A DNA stretch of 17,240 bases from an uncultured Bacteroidia bacterium (GCA_902767355.1 CACXHG010000255.1:1-17240), one strand, 5' to 3'. Counted from the stretch's first letter, positions 8,120 through 15,287 are shown. Numbers and translations: made by a program. The notes: generated by a model from the letters alone, not told the origin.

Positions 8120-10371
8120 CGATCTGTATAGCTGAATGTTACGGGGTCGTTGCAGGCGGCGTCGGCGCCTATGAAAAGCTGGAAATCGCCGGCCTCGGGG
8201 CCGAAAGTGAGATCCCTGCGCCAGAACGAGATAAGCTCCGGGGTAATCTCGAAGCTCACCTGGCGGCTCTCGCCGGGAGCAAGACTCACGCGCTCGAAGC
8301 CTTTGAGCTGCCTTACGGGGCGGGTGACGCTGCCCACAAGGTCGCGGATGTACATCTGTACGGTCTCGGTGCCGGGGCGCGCGCCTGTGTTGGTCACTGT
8401 GACGGTGGCGCTCAGGCTGCCCTTGGGGCCGAATTCAGTGGCGCTCAGAGTGGGCTTGGAATAGCTGAAAGTAGTGTAGGTCAGGCCGTAGCCGAAGGGA
8501 TAGAGCGGCTCGTTCTCGCAGTCGAGATAGCGGCTCTCGAATTTGGCGCCGGGGTGCACATAGGGGCGGCCGGTCATCTTTGCATAGTGATAGATAGGTA
8601 CCTGCCCTATGTTGCGGGGGAAGGTCACGCTCAGGCGGCCGCTGGGAGAGGCGTCGCCAAAGAGCAGGCTGGCAACGGCCTCGGCGCCCATGGTCCCGGG
8701 GAACCAGGCCTCGAGGATGGAGCTTGCAAGCCCACTCTCTTCGCTGATATCAAGCGGGCGGCCGTTAAGCAGCACCAGGGTGACAGGTTTGCCGGTGTTG
8801 ACGATTGCCTTGAGCAGCTCCGTCTGGATTTCGGGCAGGCGTATGCTGGTGCGGCTGGCGGCCTCGCCGCTCCAGTCGCAGGATTCGCCCAACACCATCA
8901 CCACAGCATTGGCACCGCGGGCGGCTGCCACGGCCTGGGCAAAGCCGCTGCGGTCGCTGCCGCTCAGCTCGCAACCCTTGGCATAAACCACTGTGGCATA
9001 GTCTGCTATGGCTTCTTTGATGTTCTTTACGCCTTCTACCTGTCCGGCACCGCGCCAGGAGCCGAGAAGGTCGTCGGCACTCTCTGCCAGGGGGCCGATG
9101 ACAGCCACGCGGCCGCCTTTTGCCAGCGGCAGGCAGTCGTTATCGTTCTTGAGCAGCACGCAGCTCTCCTCGGCCAGTTTTTTCGCGGTAGCCAGGTTTT
9201 CTGCGGTCATGGTTTCGGCCTTTTCGCGCTCGGGGTCGCAGTATCTATAAGGGTCATCGAACAGGCCCAGGCGGGCCTTCACGGTGAGCACGCGGCGCAC
9301 GGCCTCGTCTATGGTCTTCTGGCTCACAAGGCCTTCTTCCACAGCTTTCTTGAGGTGCTCGGAGTAGCCGCCGCTCTGCATGTCCATGTCGTTGCCGGCC
9401 TTCAGGGCCTGGACGCTGGCGTCTTTCAGGTCTAAAGAAGTGCCATGGTTTATCATCTCCATGATGCCGGTGTAGTCGCTCACCACAAAGCCGTCGAAGC
9501 CCCACTCGTCGCGCAGGATTTCGGTGAGCAGGTGGGCGTTGGCAGTGGCGGGGATGCCGTCCAGCTCGTTGAAGGAGGCCATCACGGTCTGCGCGCCGGC
9601 ATCCACGGCCGCCTTGTAGGGCGGCAGATAGAACTCGCGCAGCCAGCGCTCGCTCATATCCACGGTGTTATAGTCGCGGCCGGCCTGGGGCGCGCCGTAG
9701 GCTGCAAAATGCTTCACGCAGGCGGCGATGGTCATGGGGTCTTCGAGGTCGCTGCCCTGGTAGCCATAGACCATTGCCCGGGAGATGGCGCTGCCCAGGA
9801 AGGCATCCTCTCCGGCACCCTCGCTGATGCGGCCCCAGCGGGGCTCCACGCTTATGTCGCACATGGGAGAATAGGTCCAGTGCAGACCGGCGGCGGCAGC
9901 TTCGCGGGCGGCGATGCGGGCGCTCTCCTGGATCAGCTCCGGATCCCAGCTGGCGCTGATACCCAGGTTGATGGGGAAGATGGTCCGAAAGCCGTGAATT
10001 ACGTCGTAGCCGAAGAGCAGGGGGATGCCCAGGCGGGTTTCGTTCACGGCGATTTCCTGCAGCTTGCGGGTGTATTCTGCCGTATAGGCATTGAAAATGT
10101 TGCCGCAGCGGCCGGCGCGGATATCATCTACATAGCCGTCGCGTATGCTCGGGCCGGTCACGTCCCAGTCGGAGGTGTAGAGCACCAGCTGGCCGATTTT
10201 CTCGTCCAGGGTCATCACCCTCAGCAGGGAATCCACTATCGGGTAGGTCTTATCGAAATTTGCGGCGCGGGCGCTGTCCTGGCTGCCGCCAGCGGCCAAC
10301 TTCCTGCCGACATTGCCCTGGCAAGAGACCAGAACGAATGTCGCGCAGAGAAACAAAAGTAATCTTTTCAT
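8116..10371 (-). CDS. GH3 family beta-glucosidase lipoprotein, probable beta-1,2-gluco-oligosaccharide hydrolase
   Basis: 751 residues, the usual length for BglX-like GH3 enzymes, which remove glucose from the non-reducing end of beta-glucosides. The lipobox is LVSC (Cys17); the residues after it (QGNVGRKLAAGG) lack acids, which favours a periplasmic location. The N-terminal TIM-barrel carries RWGRISEGAGED at 178-189, KHFAAYGAP at 220-228 and GFVVSDYTGI at 294-303, with D299 the expected nucleophile. The second domain carries the acid/base-region motif GESCDWSGEAASRTSIRLPE at 495-514. A fibronectin III-like domain closes the protein (about 650-735, PFGYGLTYTTF just before it). It is the first gene of the PUL transcript, with a promoter candidate upstream, and overlaps the GH144 gene by 4 bases. 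A Bacteroides thetaiotaomicron GH3 with beta-1,2-glucosidase activity is known; linkage specificity here rests on the GH144 context. Confidence 0.94.
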   Translation of the reverse strand: MKRLLLFLCATFVLVSCQGNVGRKLAAGGSQDSARAANFDKTYPIVDSLLRVMTLDEKIGQLVLYTSDWDVTGPSIRDGYVDDIRAGRCGNIFNAYTAEYTRKLQEIAVNETRLGIPLLFGYDVIHGFRTIFPINLGISASWDPELIQESARIAAREAAAAGLHWTYSPMCDISVEPRWGRISEGAGEDAFLGSAISRAMVYGYQGSDLEDPMTIAACVKHFAAYGAPQAGRDYNTVDMSERWLREFYLPPYKAAVDAGAQTVMASFNELDGIPATANAHLLTEILRDEWGFDGFVVSDYTGIMEMINHGTSLDLKDASVQALKAGNDMDMQSGGYSEHLKKAVEEGLVSQKTIDEAVRRVLTVKARLGLFDDPYRYCDPEREKAETMTAENLATAKKLAEESCVLLKNDNDCLPLAKGGRVAVIGPLAESADDLLGSWRGAGQVEGVKNIKEAIADYATVVYAKGCELSGSDRSGFAQAVAAARGANAVVMVLGESCDWSGEAASRTSIRLPEIQTELLKAIVNTGKPVTLVLLNGRPLDISEESGLASSILEAWFPGTMGAEAVASLLFGDASPSGRLSVTFPRNIGQVPIYHYAKMTGRPYVHPGAKFESRYLDCENEPLYPFGYGLTYTTFSYSKPTLSATEFGPKGSLSATVTVTNTGARPGTETVQMYIRDLVGSVTRPVRQLKGFERVSLAPGESRQVSFEITPELISFWRRDLTFGPEAGDFQLFIGADAACNDPVTFSYTDR

Positions 10372-10395
10372 CGTACTATACTTACAAAAATTTTA

Positions 10396-10428
10396 TAAAT
10401 ATAGTAACAAAATGAAAATTAGTGCAAA
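10396..10428 (-). promoter_or_regulatory. Candidate promoter of the PUL (upstream of GH3)
   Basis: On the minus strand TTTG (10425-10428) is followed after 21 bases by TATATTTA (10396-10403), one mismatch from the Bacteroidetes -7 consensus TAnnTTTG and with the accepted spacing. Transcription would start about 18 bases before the GH3 ATG. The surrounding 83 bases are strongly AT-rich in an otherwise GC-rich window. Pattern match only. Confidence 0.45.
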
Positions 10429-10454
10429 ACCTAACGGAAATTATTAAAAATTGT

Positions 10455-11492
10455 TTAGCGGTTAACTTCTACGCGGCAACCTTTTTCGCTGGAGTCAAGG
10501 GCGCCGAAGATGGCCCGCATGGCGGTGAGGACCTCCTCGCCGCTTACCGGCGGCTGCTCGCCGCGCTCCAGGGCATCCACGAAGGCGTCCATCACGCCGC
10601 TCTTGGTCTGGTTGTCGTTGGTCTGGATGCGGTCTATGTCTATCATCTTCACGCTGCCGTCGCGGTGTATGAGCTTGAGCGAGCAGGCGGGGTCGTCGTA
10701 GATGCGGATGATGCCCTCGGTGCCGTAGATAATGGTGCTGTTGTCTTCCTGGCCGTAGAAAGTCCAGCTGGCGGTCATGGTGCCCACGGCGCCGCCGGCC
10801 ATCTCAAAGATGCAGATGGCGTTGTCGTCCACGCCTATGGGGCTGCCGTCGGCATACTTTTTATCTATGGTGGAAATCTTGGCGGTTACGGACGTAATGG
10901 TGTCATCCAGAATGTATTGGATCAGGTCGGTCTTGTGGATTCCCAGGTCGGCCAGCACGCCCATCACCGCAGCCTTCTTGTCGAAAAACCAGGTGCCGGG
11001 GCCGGGGGTGATGCTCCAGGTCTCGGGGCCGGAATGGCCGAAGGTGGTGCGGAAAGAGACCACGCGGCCTATCGCACCCTCTTTTATGAGTTTGCGGGCC
11101 TCGGCATGCGCCAGTGCAAAACGCTGGTTCTGGCCTATCATCAGGGCCTTGCCGTATTGCTTGGCGGCCGCCACCATGCGCTCGCAGTCTTCTATGTTGG
11201 TGGCCATGGGCTTCTCGCAGAGCACGTGTTTGCCGGCCTTGAGGGCGGCGATGGTCACGTCGGCGTGCATGTTGTTGGCCACGCACACGCTCACGGCGTC
11301 GATTCTGGGGTCGGCCAGCAGGGCCTCGATGCTGTCGAACACCTGCCCGCCGTATTTTGCCGCCATCTGCGCAGCCCGCTCCGGAGCCAGGTCAAAGTAG
11401 CCGATAATCTGTGCGTTGGGATTGGAGTGATACTCAGGGATGTGGCGTACCTGAGAGATCTTGCCGCACCCGATGATGCCTATACCTTTCAT
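10455..11492 (-). CDS. Gfo/Idh/MocA family NAD(P)-dependent oxidoreductase
   Basis: 345 residues, typical for this family of sugar and cyclitol dehydrogenases. The Rossmann motif GIIGCGKIS is at residues 5-13, an acidic residue follows beta-strand 2 (GYFDLAPE, 31-38), the conserved EKP motif is at 93-95 (HVLCEKPMA), and the C-terminal domain carries DLGIHKTDLIQY at 182-193, with H185 the likely catalytic histidine. No signal peptide, so cytoplasmic. The substrate cannot be read from sequence; family members oxidise sugars, inositols or glycoside hydroxyls. It precedes the PUL on the same strand, but 83 AT-rich bases with a promoter candidate separate it from the GH3 gene, so it may or may not belong to the same regulon. 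A role in processing imported glucose derivatives is speculation. Confidence 0.92.
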   Translation of the reverse strand: MKGIGIIGCGKISQVRHIPEYHSNPNAQIIGYFDLAPERAAQMAAKYGGQVFDSIEALLADPRIDAVSVCVANNMHADVTIAALKAGKHVLCEKPMATNIEDCERMVAAAKQYGKALMIGQNQRFALAHAEARKLIKEGAIGRVVSFRTTFGHSGPETWSITPGPGTWFFDKKAAVMGVLADLGIHKTDLIQYILDDTITSVTAKISTIDKKYADGSPIGVDDNAICIFEMAGGAVGTMTASWTFYGQEDNSTIIYGTEGIIRIYDDPACSLKLIHRDGSVKMIDIDRIQTNDNQTKSGVMDAFVDALERGEQPPVSGEEVLTAMRAIFGALDSSEKGCRVEVNR

Positions 11493-11511
11493 AGTTGATG
11501 ATGGATTTAGT

Positions 11512-11573
11512 TTTGGTTTCGATTCCGAAATGTAAGAATATTTGCCAAAAAGTACAATAATTCCTTACCTTAG
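11512..11573 (+). promoter_or_regulatory. Two interlaced promoter candidates for the M48 protease operon
   Basis: P1: TTTG (11512-11515), 21 bases, AATATTTG (11537-11544). P2: TTTG (11541-11544), 21 bases, TACCTTAG (11566-11573). The same TTTG serves as the end of the P1 -7 box and as the P2 -33 box. P2 ends only 4 bases before the ATG at 11578, so a transcript from it would be nearly or fully leaderless. Each -7 box has one mismatch to TAnnTTTG. Pattern match only. Confidence 0.4.
11527..11558 (-). promoter_or_regulatory. Candidate promoter of the Gfo/Idh/MocA gene
   Basis: On the minus strand ATTG (11555-11558) and TACATTTC (11527-11534) are separated by 20 bases, one mismatch each from TTTG and TAnnTTTG. 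The predicted leader is about 30 bases. It overlaps the plus-strand promoter candidates of the divergent M48 gene. Confidence 0.35.
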
Positions 11574-11577
11574 TGCT

Positions 11578-12369
11578 ATGAAACGAATTATCATTCTTCT
11601 TTCGGTGGCGATAATGACCACCTCCTGCAGCGTGCTGGCCAATCTGGACGCAGCACACCTTATGTCCGGGGCGGCCAAGGCAGCCACGGCGGCCTCCATC
11701 ACCGACGAGCAGGTGCAGGCATACATGCGTCAGTATATTATCAAGCTCGACGCTTCCAGCAGGATAAGCCCTTCTAACAGCACTTATTCCAAGCGTCTGG
11801 CAAACCTTACCAAAGGCCTGACCGATGTGGACGGGGTGCCCCTGAACTTCAAGGTATATGAGGTCAACCAGATCAATGCCTTCGCCTGCGCCGACGGCAG
11901 CGTGAGGGTATATACCGGCCTGATGGACCTGATGACAGACGACGAAGTGCTGGGCGTGATAGGCCACGAGATAGGCCACGTCGCCCTCAAGCACTCCAAG
12001 AAAGAGATGCAGAACGCCTACCTTACCAGCGCTGTGCTGGACGGCCTGGCCTCTACCAGCCAGACCATTGCGACCCTAACCGATTCGCAGCTGGGTGCTC
12101 TGGGCGAGGCTGCCCTGAACGCCCGCTACTCCAAGAAGCAGGAGATGGCGGCCGACGACTATGGCTACGATTTTCTCCGGGCCCACGGCAAGAATCCGGC
12201 AGTGATGATCCAGGGCTTCAGGAAGATGCTGGCCCTCAAGAACGCCTCCGGCGCCGTGCAGACAAGCGCCGTGAACCAGCTCTTTTCTTCCCACCCCGAG
12301 ATCGAGACCCGCATCTCCCGCCTCACCCAGAAGGCCCTTTCCGACGGTTACATAAAAGTCAATAAATAA
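11578..12369 (+). CDS. M48 family zinc metalloprotease lipoprotein
   Basis: 263 residues. The ATG at 11578 is preferred over an in-frame TTG at 11542 because it puts a good lipoprotein signal at the N-terminus (MKRIIILLSV..., lipobox TTSC, Cys17) and the earlier start would add 12 residues unlike a signal peptide. The zinc motif HEIGH is at 130-134, the third ligand is probably E189 in KKQEMAADDYGYDFL, and the conserved SSHPEIETRI is at 237-246. This is the layout of small envelope M48 proteases such as E. coli LoiP/YcaL and the peptidase part of BepA, which remove misfolded outer-membrane proteins. The gene opens a plus-strand operon: its TAA shares one base with the next ATG (TAATG). Family secure; a role in envelope quality control is inferred from homologues and from the downstream barrel protein. 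Confidence 0.92.
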   Translation: MKRIIILLSVAIMTTSCSVLANLDAAHLMSGAAKAATAASITDEQVQAYMRQYIIKLDASSRISPSNSTYSKRLANLTKGLTDVDGVPLNFKVYEVNQINAFACADGSVRVYTGLMDLMTDDEVLGVIGHEIGHVALKHSKKEMQNAYLTSAVLDGLASTSQTIATLTDSQLGALGEAALNARYSKKQEMAADDYGYDFLRAHGKNPAVMIQGFRKMLALKNASGAVQTSAVNQLFSSHPEIETRISRLTQKALSDGYIKVNK

Positions 12370-13088
12370 TGAAACAACACTTATTTGCCATTATCCTTGG
12401 GCTTATGCTGCTCGGCGGCTGCTCGCCCAAGGTGACATCGAGTCTTTCCTCAGCTCGCGCTCCGCTTGGGCCCGAGACAGAAGTCACCGTGCTTGACCAG
12501 TATTCTCCGGAGCCTTCGGGACTTGCTTTCCTGGGCACTGTCAAGGTGGGCGACACAGGTTTTACTGCCACCAAAAACGGTTCTTACGAGGCTGTCCTGG
12601 ATCTGGCAAAGGCGCAGGCCCTCCAGGCCGGCGGCAATGTGCTGCGCATCACCAAACATCTGCGCCCGGACGGCAGGAGCACGATTCACCGCATAGAGGC
12701 CGATGTTTTCTGGTCTGCCGACCCTTCTAGCCTTGTAGTGGAGCCCGTTTCAATCCAAAAGAGCGAGCATCCCGACTGTGCGATAATATATTTTTATAGA
12801 AACTCAGGCATCGGCCCGCTGGTGAACTATGATGTCCACGTGGGCGATACCGGGGTTTACAGGGCGAAAGCCAATTCCCGGGCGGAGGTCAAGGTTTACG
12901 AGGCTTCCGAGGTGGAAATCTGGGCCAAGACAGAAGCCAGGTCTTCCATTCCCCTCAAGCTGGAGCTGGGCAAGGAATACTATGTGCGCTGCGCCGTCAC
13001 CATGGGCGCCTTTGTAGGGCGGCCCCTGCTGGAGCTTGTTCCGGCATCGTACGGGCGTGGAGAATATGAATCGGTCAAATCTGAATAA
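12369..13088 (+). CDS. Envelope lipoprotein with C-terminal DUF2846-like domain
   Basis: 239 residues with a lipoprotein signal (LLGGC, Cys18). Two parts are visible. Residues about 38-116 (FLGTVKVGDTGF, LDLAKAQALQAGGNVLRITK, IHRIEADVFW) form a small domain common in Bacteroidetes hypothetical lipoproteins that I cannot name. Residues about 136-230 resemble DUF2846: CAIIYFYRNSG at 137-147, YDVHVGDTGVYRAKANSRAE at 154-173, and LKLELGKEYYVRC at 196-208. No catalytic motif is recognised. The gene is linked to the M48 protease by a TAATG overlap and to the barrel protein by a 12-base gap, so the three products are probably made together. Function unknown; a partner or adaptor in the envelope is a guess from context. 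Confidence 0.72.
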   Translation: MKQHLFAIILGLMLLGGCSPKVTSSLSSARAPLGPETEVTVLDQYSPEPSGLAFLGTVKVGDTGFTATKNGSYEAVLDLAKAQALQAGGNVLRITKHLRPDGRSTIHRIEADVFWSADPSSLVVEPVSIQKSEHPDCAIIYFYRNSGIGPLVNYDVHVGDTGVYRAKANSRAEVKVYEASEVEIWAKTEARSSIPLKLELGKEYYVRCAVTMGAFVGRPLLELVPASYGRGEYESVKSE

Positions 13089-13100
13089 ACAACTTTTGAT

Positions 13101-13814
13101 ATGAAAAAAATCTATCTGCTGATAATCAGCCTGCTGGCCGTTTCGTTCGGCCTTGGGGCACAGACAATAGTTACATCCGATGCGACGGTGGGGCAGAGGG
13201 CGCCCAGACTGCGCGTGGCTGTCCAGGGCGGCGGTGTGTACCGCTTTGGTAAACTGCCTTCCGACGCTTCACCCGACACCAGGGCATATCTCAAAAACCT
13301 TAAAGCCGGCTACACCTACGGGGCCGATGTAACATATTTCTTCTCCGAGGCTTTAGGCGTCGGAGCGAGGTACAACAACATCCACACCTCCAGCAGCGCC
13401 ACCGGTACCATCACCTTCGATACCGGCGAAACTGCCAGCGGGAAGATACAGGACATAATCGACATCTGCTTTGCCGGTCCGTTCGTGACCTACAGGTGGC
13501 TGAATGCTTCCGGCAAGAACGCCTTTCTGCTGTCTTACGGCATAGGCTACTGCGGTTTCAAAGACGCCGCGATTGCTGTCGATCCCTCTACCGTGAAAGG
13601 ATGGACACTGGGCCAGTACGCCGAAATCGGCTATGACTTCGGCCTGTCGGACCGCCTGTCCATCGGCCCTGCGCTGACTCTGTTCAGAGGTACGCTCTCG
13701 TCTTACCGCAGGACCGACGAAAACGGCATGTCCGAGGATGTCAAACTCGAATACGGCAGCTTCGAGAGCCTCAGTTCCCTGAATCTCACCGTCGGGTTGA
13801 GGTATCTGCTGTAA
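13101..13814 (+). CDS. Small outer membrane beta-barrel protein
   Basis: 237 residues. A cleavable signal peptide ends at about residue 20 (SFGLGA-QT), with no lipobox. The mature part shows alternating hydrophobic and polar stretches typical of barrel strands: RLRVAVQGGGVYRFGKL, TYGADVTYFFSEALGVGARYN, FVTYRWLNA, FLLSYGIGYCGF, GQYAEIGYDFGLSDRLSIGPALTLF, and a closing strand LNLTVGLRYLL. It resembles small OmpA-N/OmpW-like or porin-family proteins of Bacteroidetes; no more specific family is supported. As last gene of the M48 operon it could be a substrate, a partner or an unrelated passenger. It converges on the rubredoxin gene with 9 bases between stop codons and no convincing terminator. 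Confidence 0.78.
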   Translation: MKKIYLLIISLLAVSFGLGAQTIVTSDATVGQRAPRLRVAVQGGGVYRFGKLPSDASPDTRAYLKNLKAGYTYGADVTYFFSEALGVGARYNNIHTSSSATGTITFDTGETASGKIQDIIDICFAGPFVTYRWLNASGKNAFLLSYGIGYCGFKDAAIAVDPSTVKGWTLGQYAEIGYDFGLSDRLSIGPALTLFRGTLSSYRRTDENGMSEDVKLEYGSFESLSSLNLTVGLRYLL

Positions 13815-13823
13815 GGCGGGAGT

Positions 13824-13985
13824 TTACTCCACTGCGGTGAAGTCTTCTTTGCCGACGCCGCAGACGGGGCAGACCCAGTCGGCGGGGATGTCTTCGAAGG
13901 CGGTGCCGGGTGCGATGCCGCTGTCGGGATCGCCGGCCTGCGGATCATATTCGTATCCGCATACATTGCATACGTACTTTTTCAT
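13824..13985 (-). CDS. Rubredoxin
   Basis: A 53-residue protein, the normal rubredoxin length. Two iron-binding CxxC motifs are present: CNVCGYEYDP (Cys6, Cys9) and CPVCGVGKEDF (Cys39, Cys42), with the family spacing and the conserved YxYDP, GTxFEDIPxDWVCP core. Rubredoxins are small one-electron carriers. The gene lies 32 bases after the flavodiiron protein gene on the same strand with no TAnnTTTG box in the gap, so it is probably cotranscribed, and its product is the expected electron donor to that enzyme. Start ATG at 13985; TAA at 13824-13826. Confidence 0.97.
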   Translation of the reverse strand: MKKYVCNVCGYEYDPQAGDPDSGIAPGTAFEDIPADWVCPVCGVGKEDFTAVE

Positions 13986-14017
13986 ATCGGTAGTTTCTTT
14001 TTTGGGTTGTTCGTTTG

Positions 14018-15217
14018 TCAGGCGAGTTTAGCCACAAAATCGCGGCCATACTGCTCGCAGGCGGCCAGGGCGGTTTCGTCGGGCACCCAGGGCAGGCGCA
14101 GCCCGTCGTCTACCAGCGCAAAGCCGGCGCCGGCAAGGTGCTCGCCCAGCAGTTTGACGGCCTCGCCGCTCCAGCCGTAGCTGCCGAAGGCGGCGGCGCG
14201 TTTCTTCTTGAGTTTCATGCCCTTGAGCATCTCCAGAAGGCCGGCTACGGCATAGGAATAGCCGTTGTTGATGGTGGGGCTGCCCAGCAGCAGGGCCTTG
14301 GAGTGGAAGACCTCGGTGAGGATGTTGTTCTTGTCGAATTTGGCGGCGTTGAACAGCTTGACTGTCACCGAAGGATCTGCCTGTCGGATGCCGCGCGCGA
14401 TGGCCTCGGCCATCAGGCGGGTGGAGTTCCACATGGTGTCATAGACTATCGTGATCTGGTTCTCGGCATAGGCGTCGGCCCAGGTAAGGTATTGCTCCAC
14501 AATCTTTTCCGGGTTTTTGCGCCAGATGACGCCGTGGCTGGGGCATATCATTGCCAGCGGCAGGTTCATGGCCAGGATTTCCTTGACCTTGCGGGTGACC
14601 ATGGGGCAGAAGGGCGCCAGGATGTTGGCGAAATATTTCTCCGCCTCGCGCATCATCTCGCCTTCGGGCACCTCGTCGTTGAAGAGGCTCTCGCTGGCAT
14701 AGTGCTGACCAAAGCCGTCGTTGGAGAAGAGCACGCCGCCGCAGCCGTTGTAGTAGCTGAACATGGTGTCCGGCCAGTGCAGCATGGGCGCTTCGATGAA
14801 GGTCAGGCTCTCGCCGCCGCCCAAATCCAGGGTGTCGCCGGTCTTGACCTTGACATAGTTCCAATCCTGGTGATAGTGGCCGCGCAGGATGGCCTCGCCC
14901 TTGGCGGTGCAATACACTGGCGTGCCGGGAATCTCCCGCAGCAATTCGCGCAAAGCGCCGGAGTGGTCGCTCTCGTTGTGCTGCATCACTATCGCGTCTA
15001 TTTCGTTCAGGGGGATTTCTTCTTTCAGGCGCGAAACGAATTCCTTGTCGTAAGGGCCCCACACGGTGTCCAGCAAAACGGTTTTGCTCTCGCCGCTCAG
15101 CAGGTAGGAATTGTAGCTGGAACCGCGTCTGGTGGACAGTTCGTTGCCGTGGAACATCTTCAGTTCCCAGTCGGTCTTGCCGACCCAAGTGATTTTATCT
15201 GATATTTTCTTTGCCAT
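14018..15217 (-). CDS. Flavodiiron protein (FprA-type oxygen/nitric oxide reductase)
   Basis: 399 residues, the standard class A length. It reduces oxygen to water and/or nitric oxide to nitrous oxide in the cytoplasm, protecting anaerobes. The N-terminal metallo-beta-lactamase-like domain (about 1-250) has all di-iron ligands: H80, E82, D84 and H85 in MQHNESDH, H147 in MLHWPD, D167 in FSNDGFG, H228 in CPSHGVIWR. The flavodoxin domain (about 254-399) has an FMN phosphate loop region YDTMWNSTRLMAEAIA and FGSYGWSGEA. The frame stays open upstream to 15583, but ATG 15217 is chosen because family homology begins there and the upstream part is antisense to the next gene. The rubredoxin gene follows, forming a rubredoxin:oxygen oxidoreductase pair. 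Whether oxygen or NO is preferred cannot be read from sequence. Confidence 0.96.
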   Translation of the reverse strand: MAKKISDKITWVGKTDWELKMFHGNELSTRRGSSYNSYLLSGESKTVLLDTVWGPYDKEFVSRLKEEIPLNEIDAIVMQHNESDHSGALRELLREIPGTPVYCTAKGEAILRGHYHQDWNYVKVKTGDTLDLGGGESLTFIEAPMLHWPDTMFSYYNGCGGVLFSNDGFGQHYASESLFNDEVPEGEMMREAEKYFANILAPFCPMVTRKVKEILAMNLPLAMICPSHGVIWRKNPEKIVEQYLTWADAYAENQITIVYDTMWNSTRLMAEAIARGIRQADPSVTVKLFNAAKFDKNNILTEVFHSKALLLGSPTINNGYSYAVAGLLEMLKGMKLKKKRAAAFGSYGWSGEAVKLLGEHLAGAGFALVDDGLRLPWVPDETALAACEQYGRDFVAKLA

Positions 15218-15221
15218 AGCA

Positions 15222-15229
15222 CAAAGATA
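15222..15229 (-). promoter_or_regulatory. -7 box of the flavodiiron-rubredoxin operon
   Basis: TATCTTTG on the minus strand is an exact TAnnTTTG match, ending 4 bases (TGCT) before the ATG. The predicted start of transcription falls at or next to the start codon, suggesting a leaderless mRNA. No good TTTG is found at the -33 spacing, so the promoter may need an activator. The -7 box and TGCT-ATG layout closely resemble TACCTTAG-TGCT-ATG ahead of the M48 gene. Confidence 0.5.
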
Positions 15230-15244
15230 AAGAAAGTTTTTTGC

Positions 15245-15252
15245 TATTTTTG
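15245..15252 (+). promoter_or_regulatory. -7 box of the BACON/OB-fold lipoprotein gene
   Basis: TATTTTTG is an exact TAnnTTTG match on the plus strand, 35 bases before the ATG at 15288. No TTTG is seen at 19-21 bases upstream, where the sequence overlaps the divergent flavodiiron promoter. An AT-rich match could arise by chance. Confidence 0.38.
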
Positions 15253-15287
15253 AAGTCTGACCGAATATTAAAATCAATAAATAGAGT

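Noticed and set aside
6821..10362. Several 300-460-codon plus-strand frames opposite the GH144 and GH3 genes
   Set aside because: All are antisense to genes with catalytic motifs and contain no domain, signal or conserved motif of their own.
11542..11577. TTG start for the M48 protease 12 codons upstream
   Set aside because: It would place non-signal residues before a clear lipoprotein signal and overlap the promoter candidates; ATG 11578 is better.
13819..13830. GGAGTTTACTCC inverted repeat between the convergent barrel and rubredoxin genes as a terminator
   Set aside because: Only 4-5 base pairs with a tiny loop, no T-run on either strand, and it overlaps the rubredoxin stop codon.
13832..13875. 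CTGCGG/CCGCAG inverted repeat in the rubredoxin gene
   Set aside because: Six base pairs with a long loop inside coding sequence, explained by codons of the second CxxC region.
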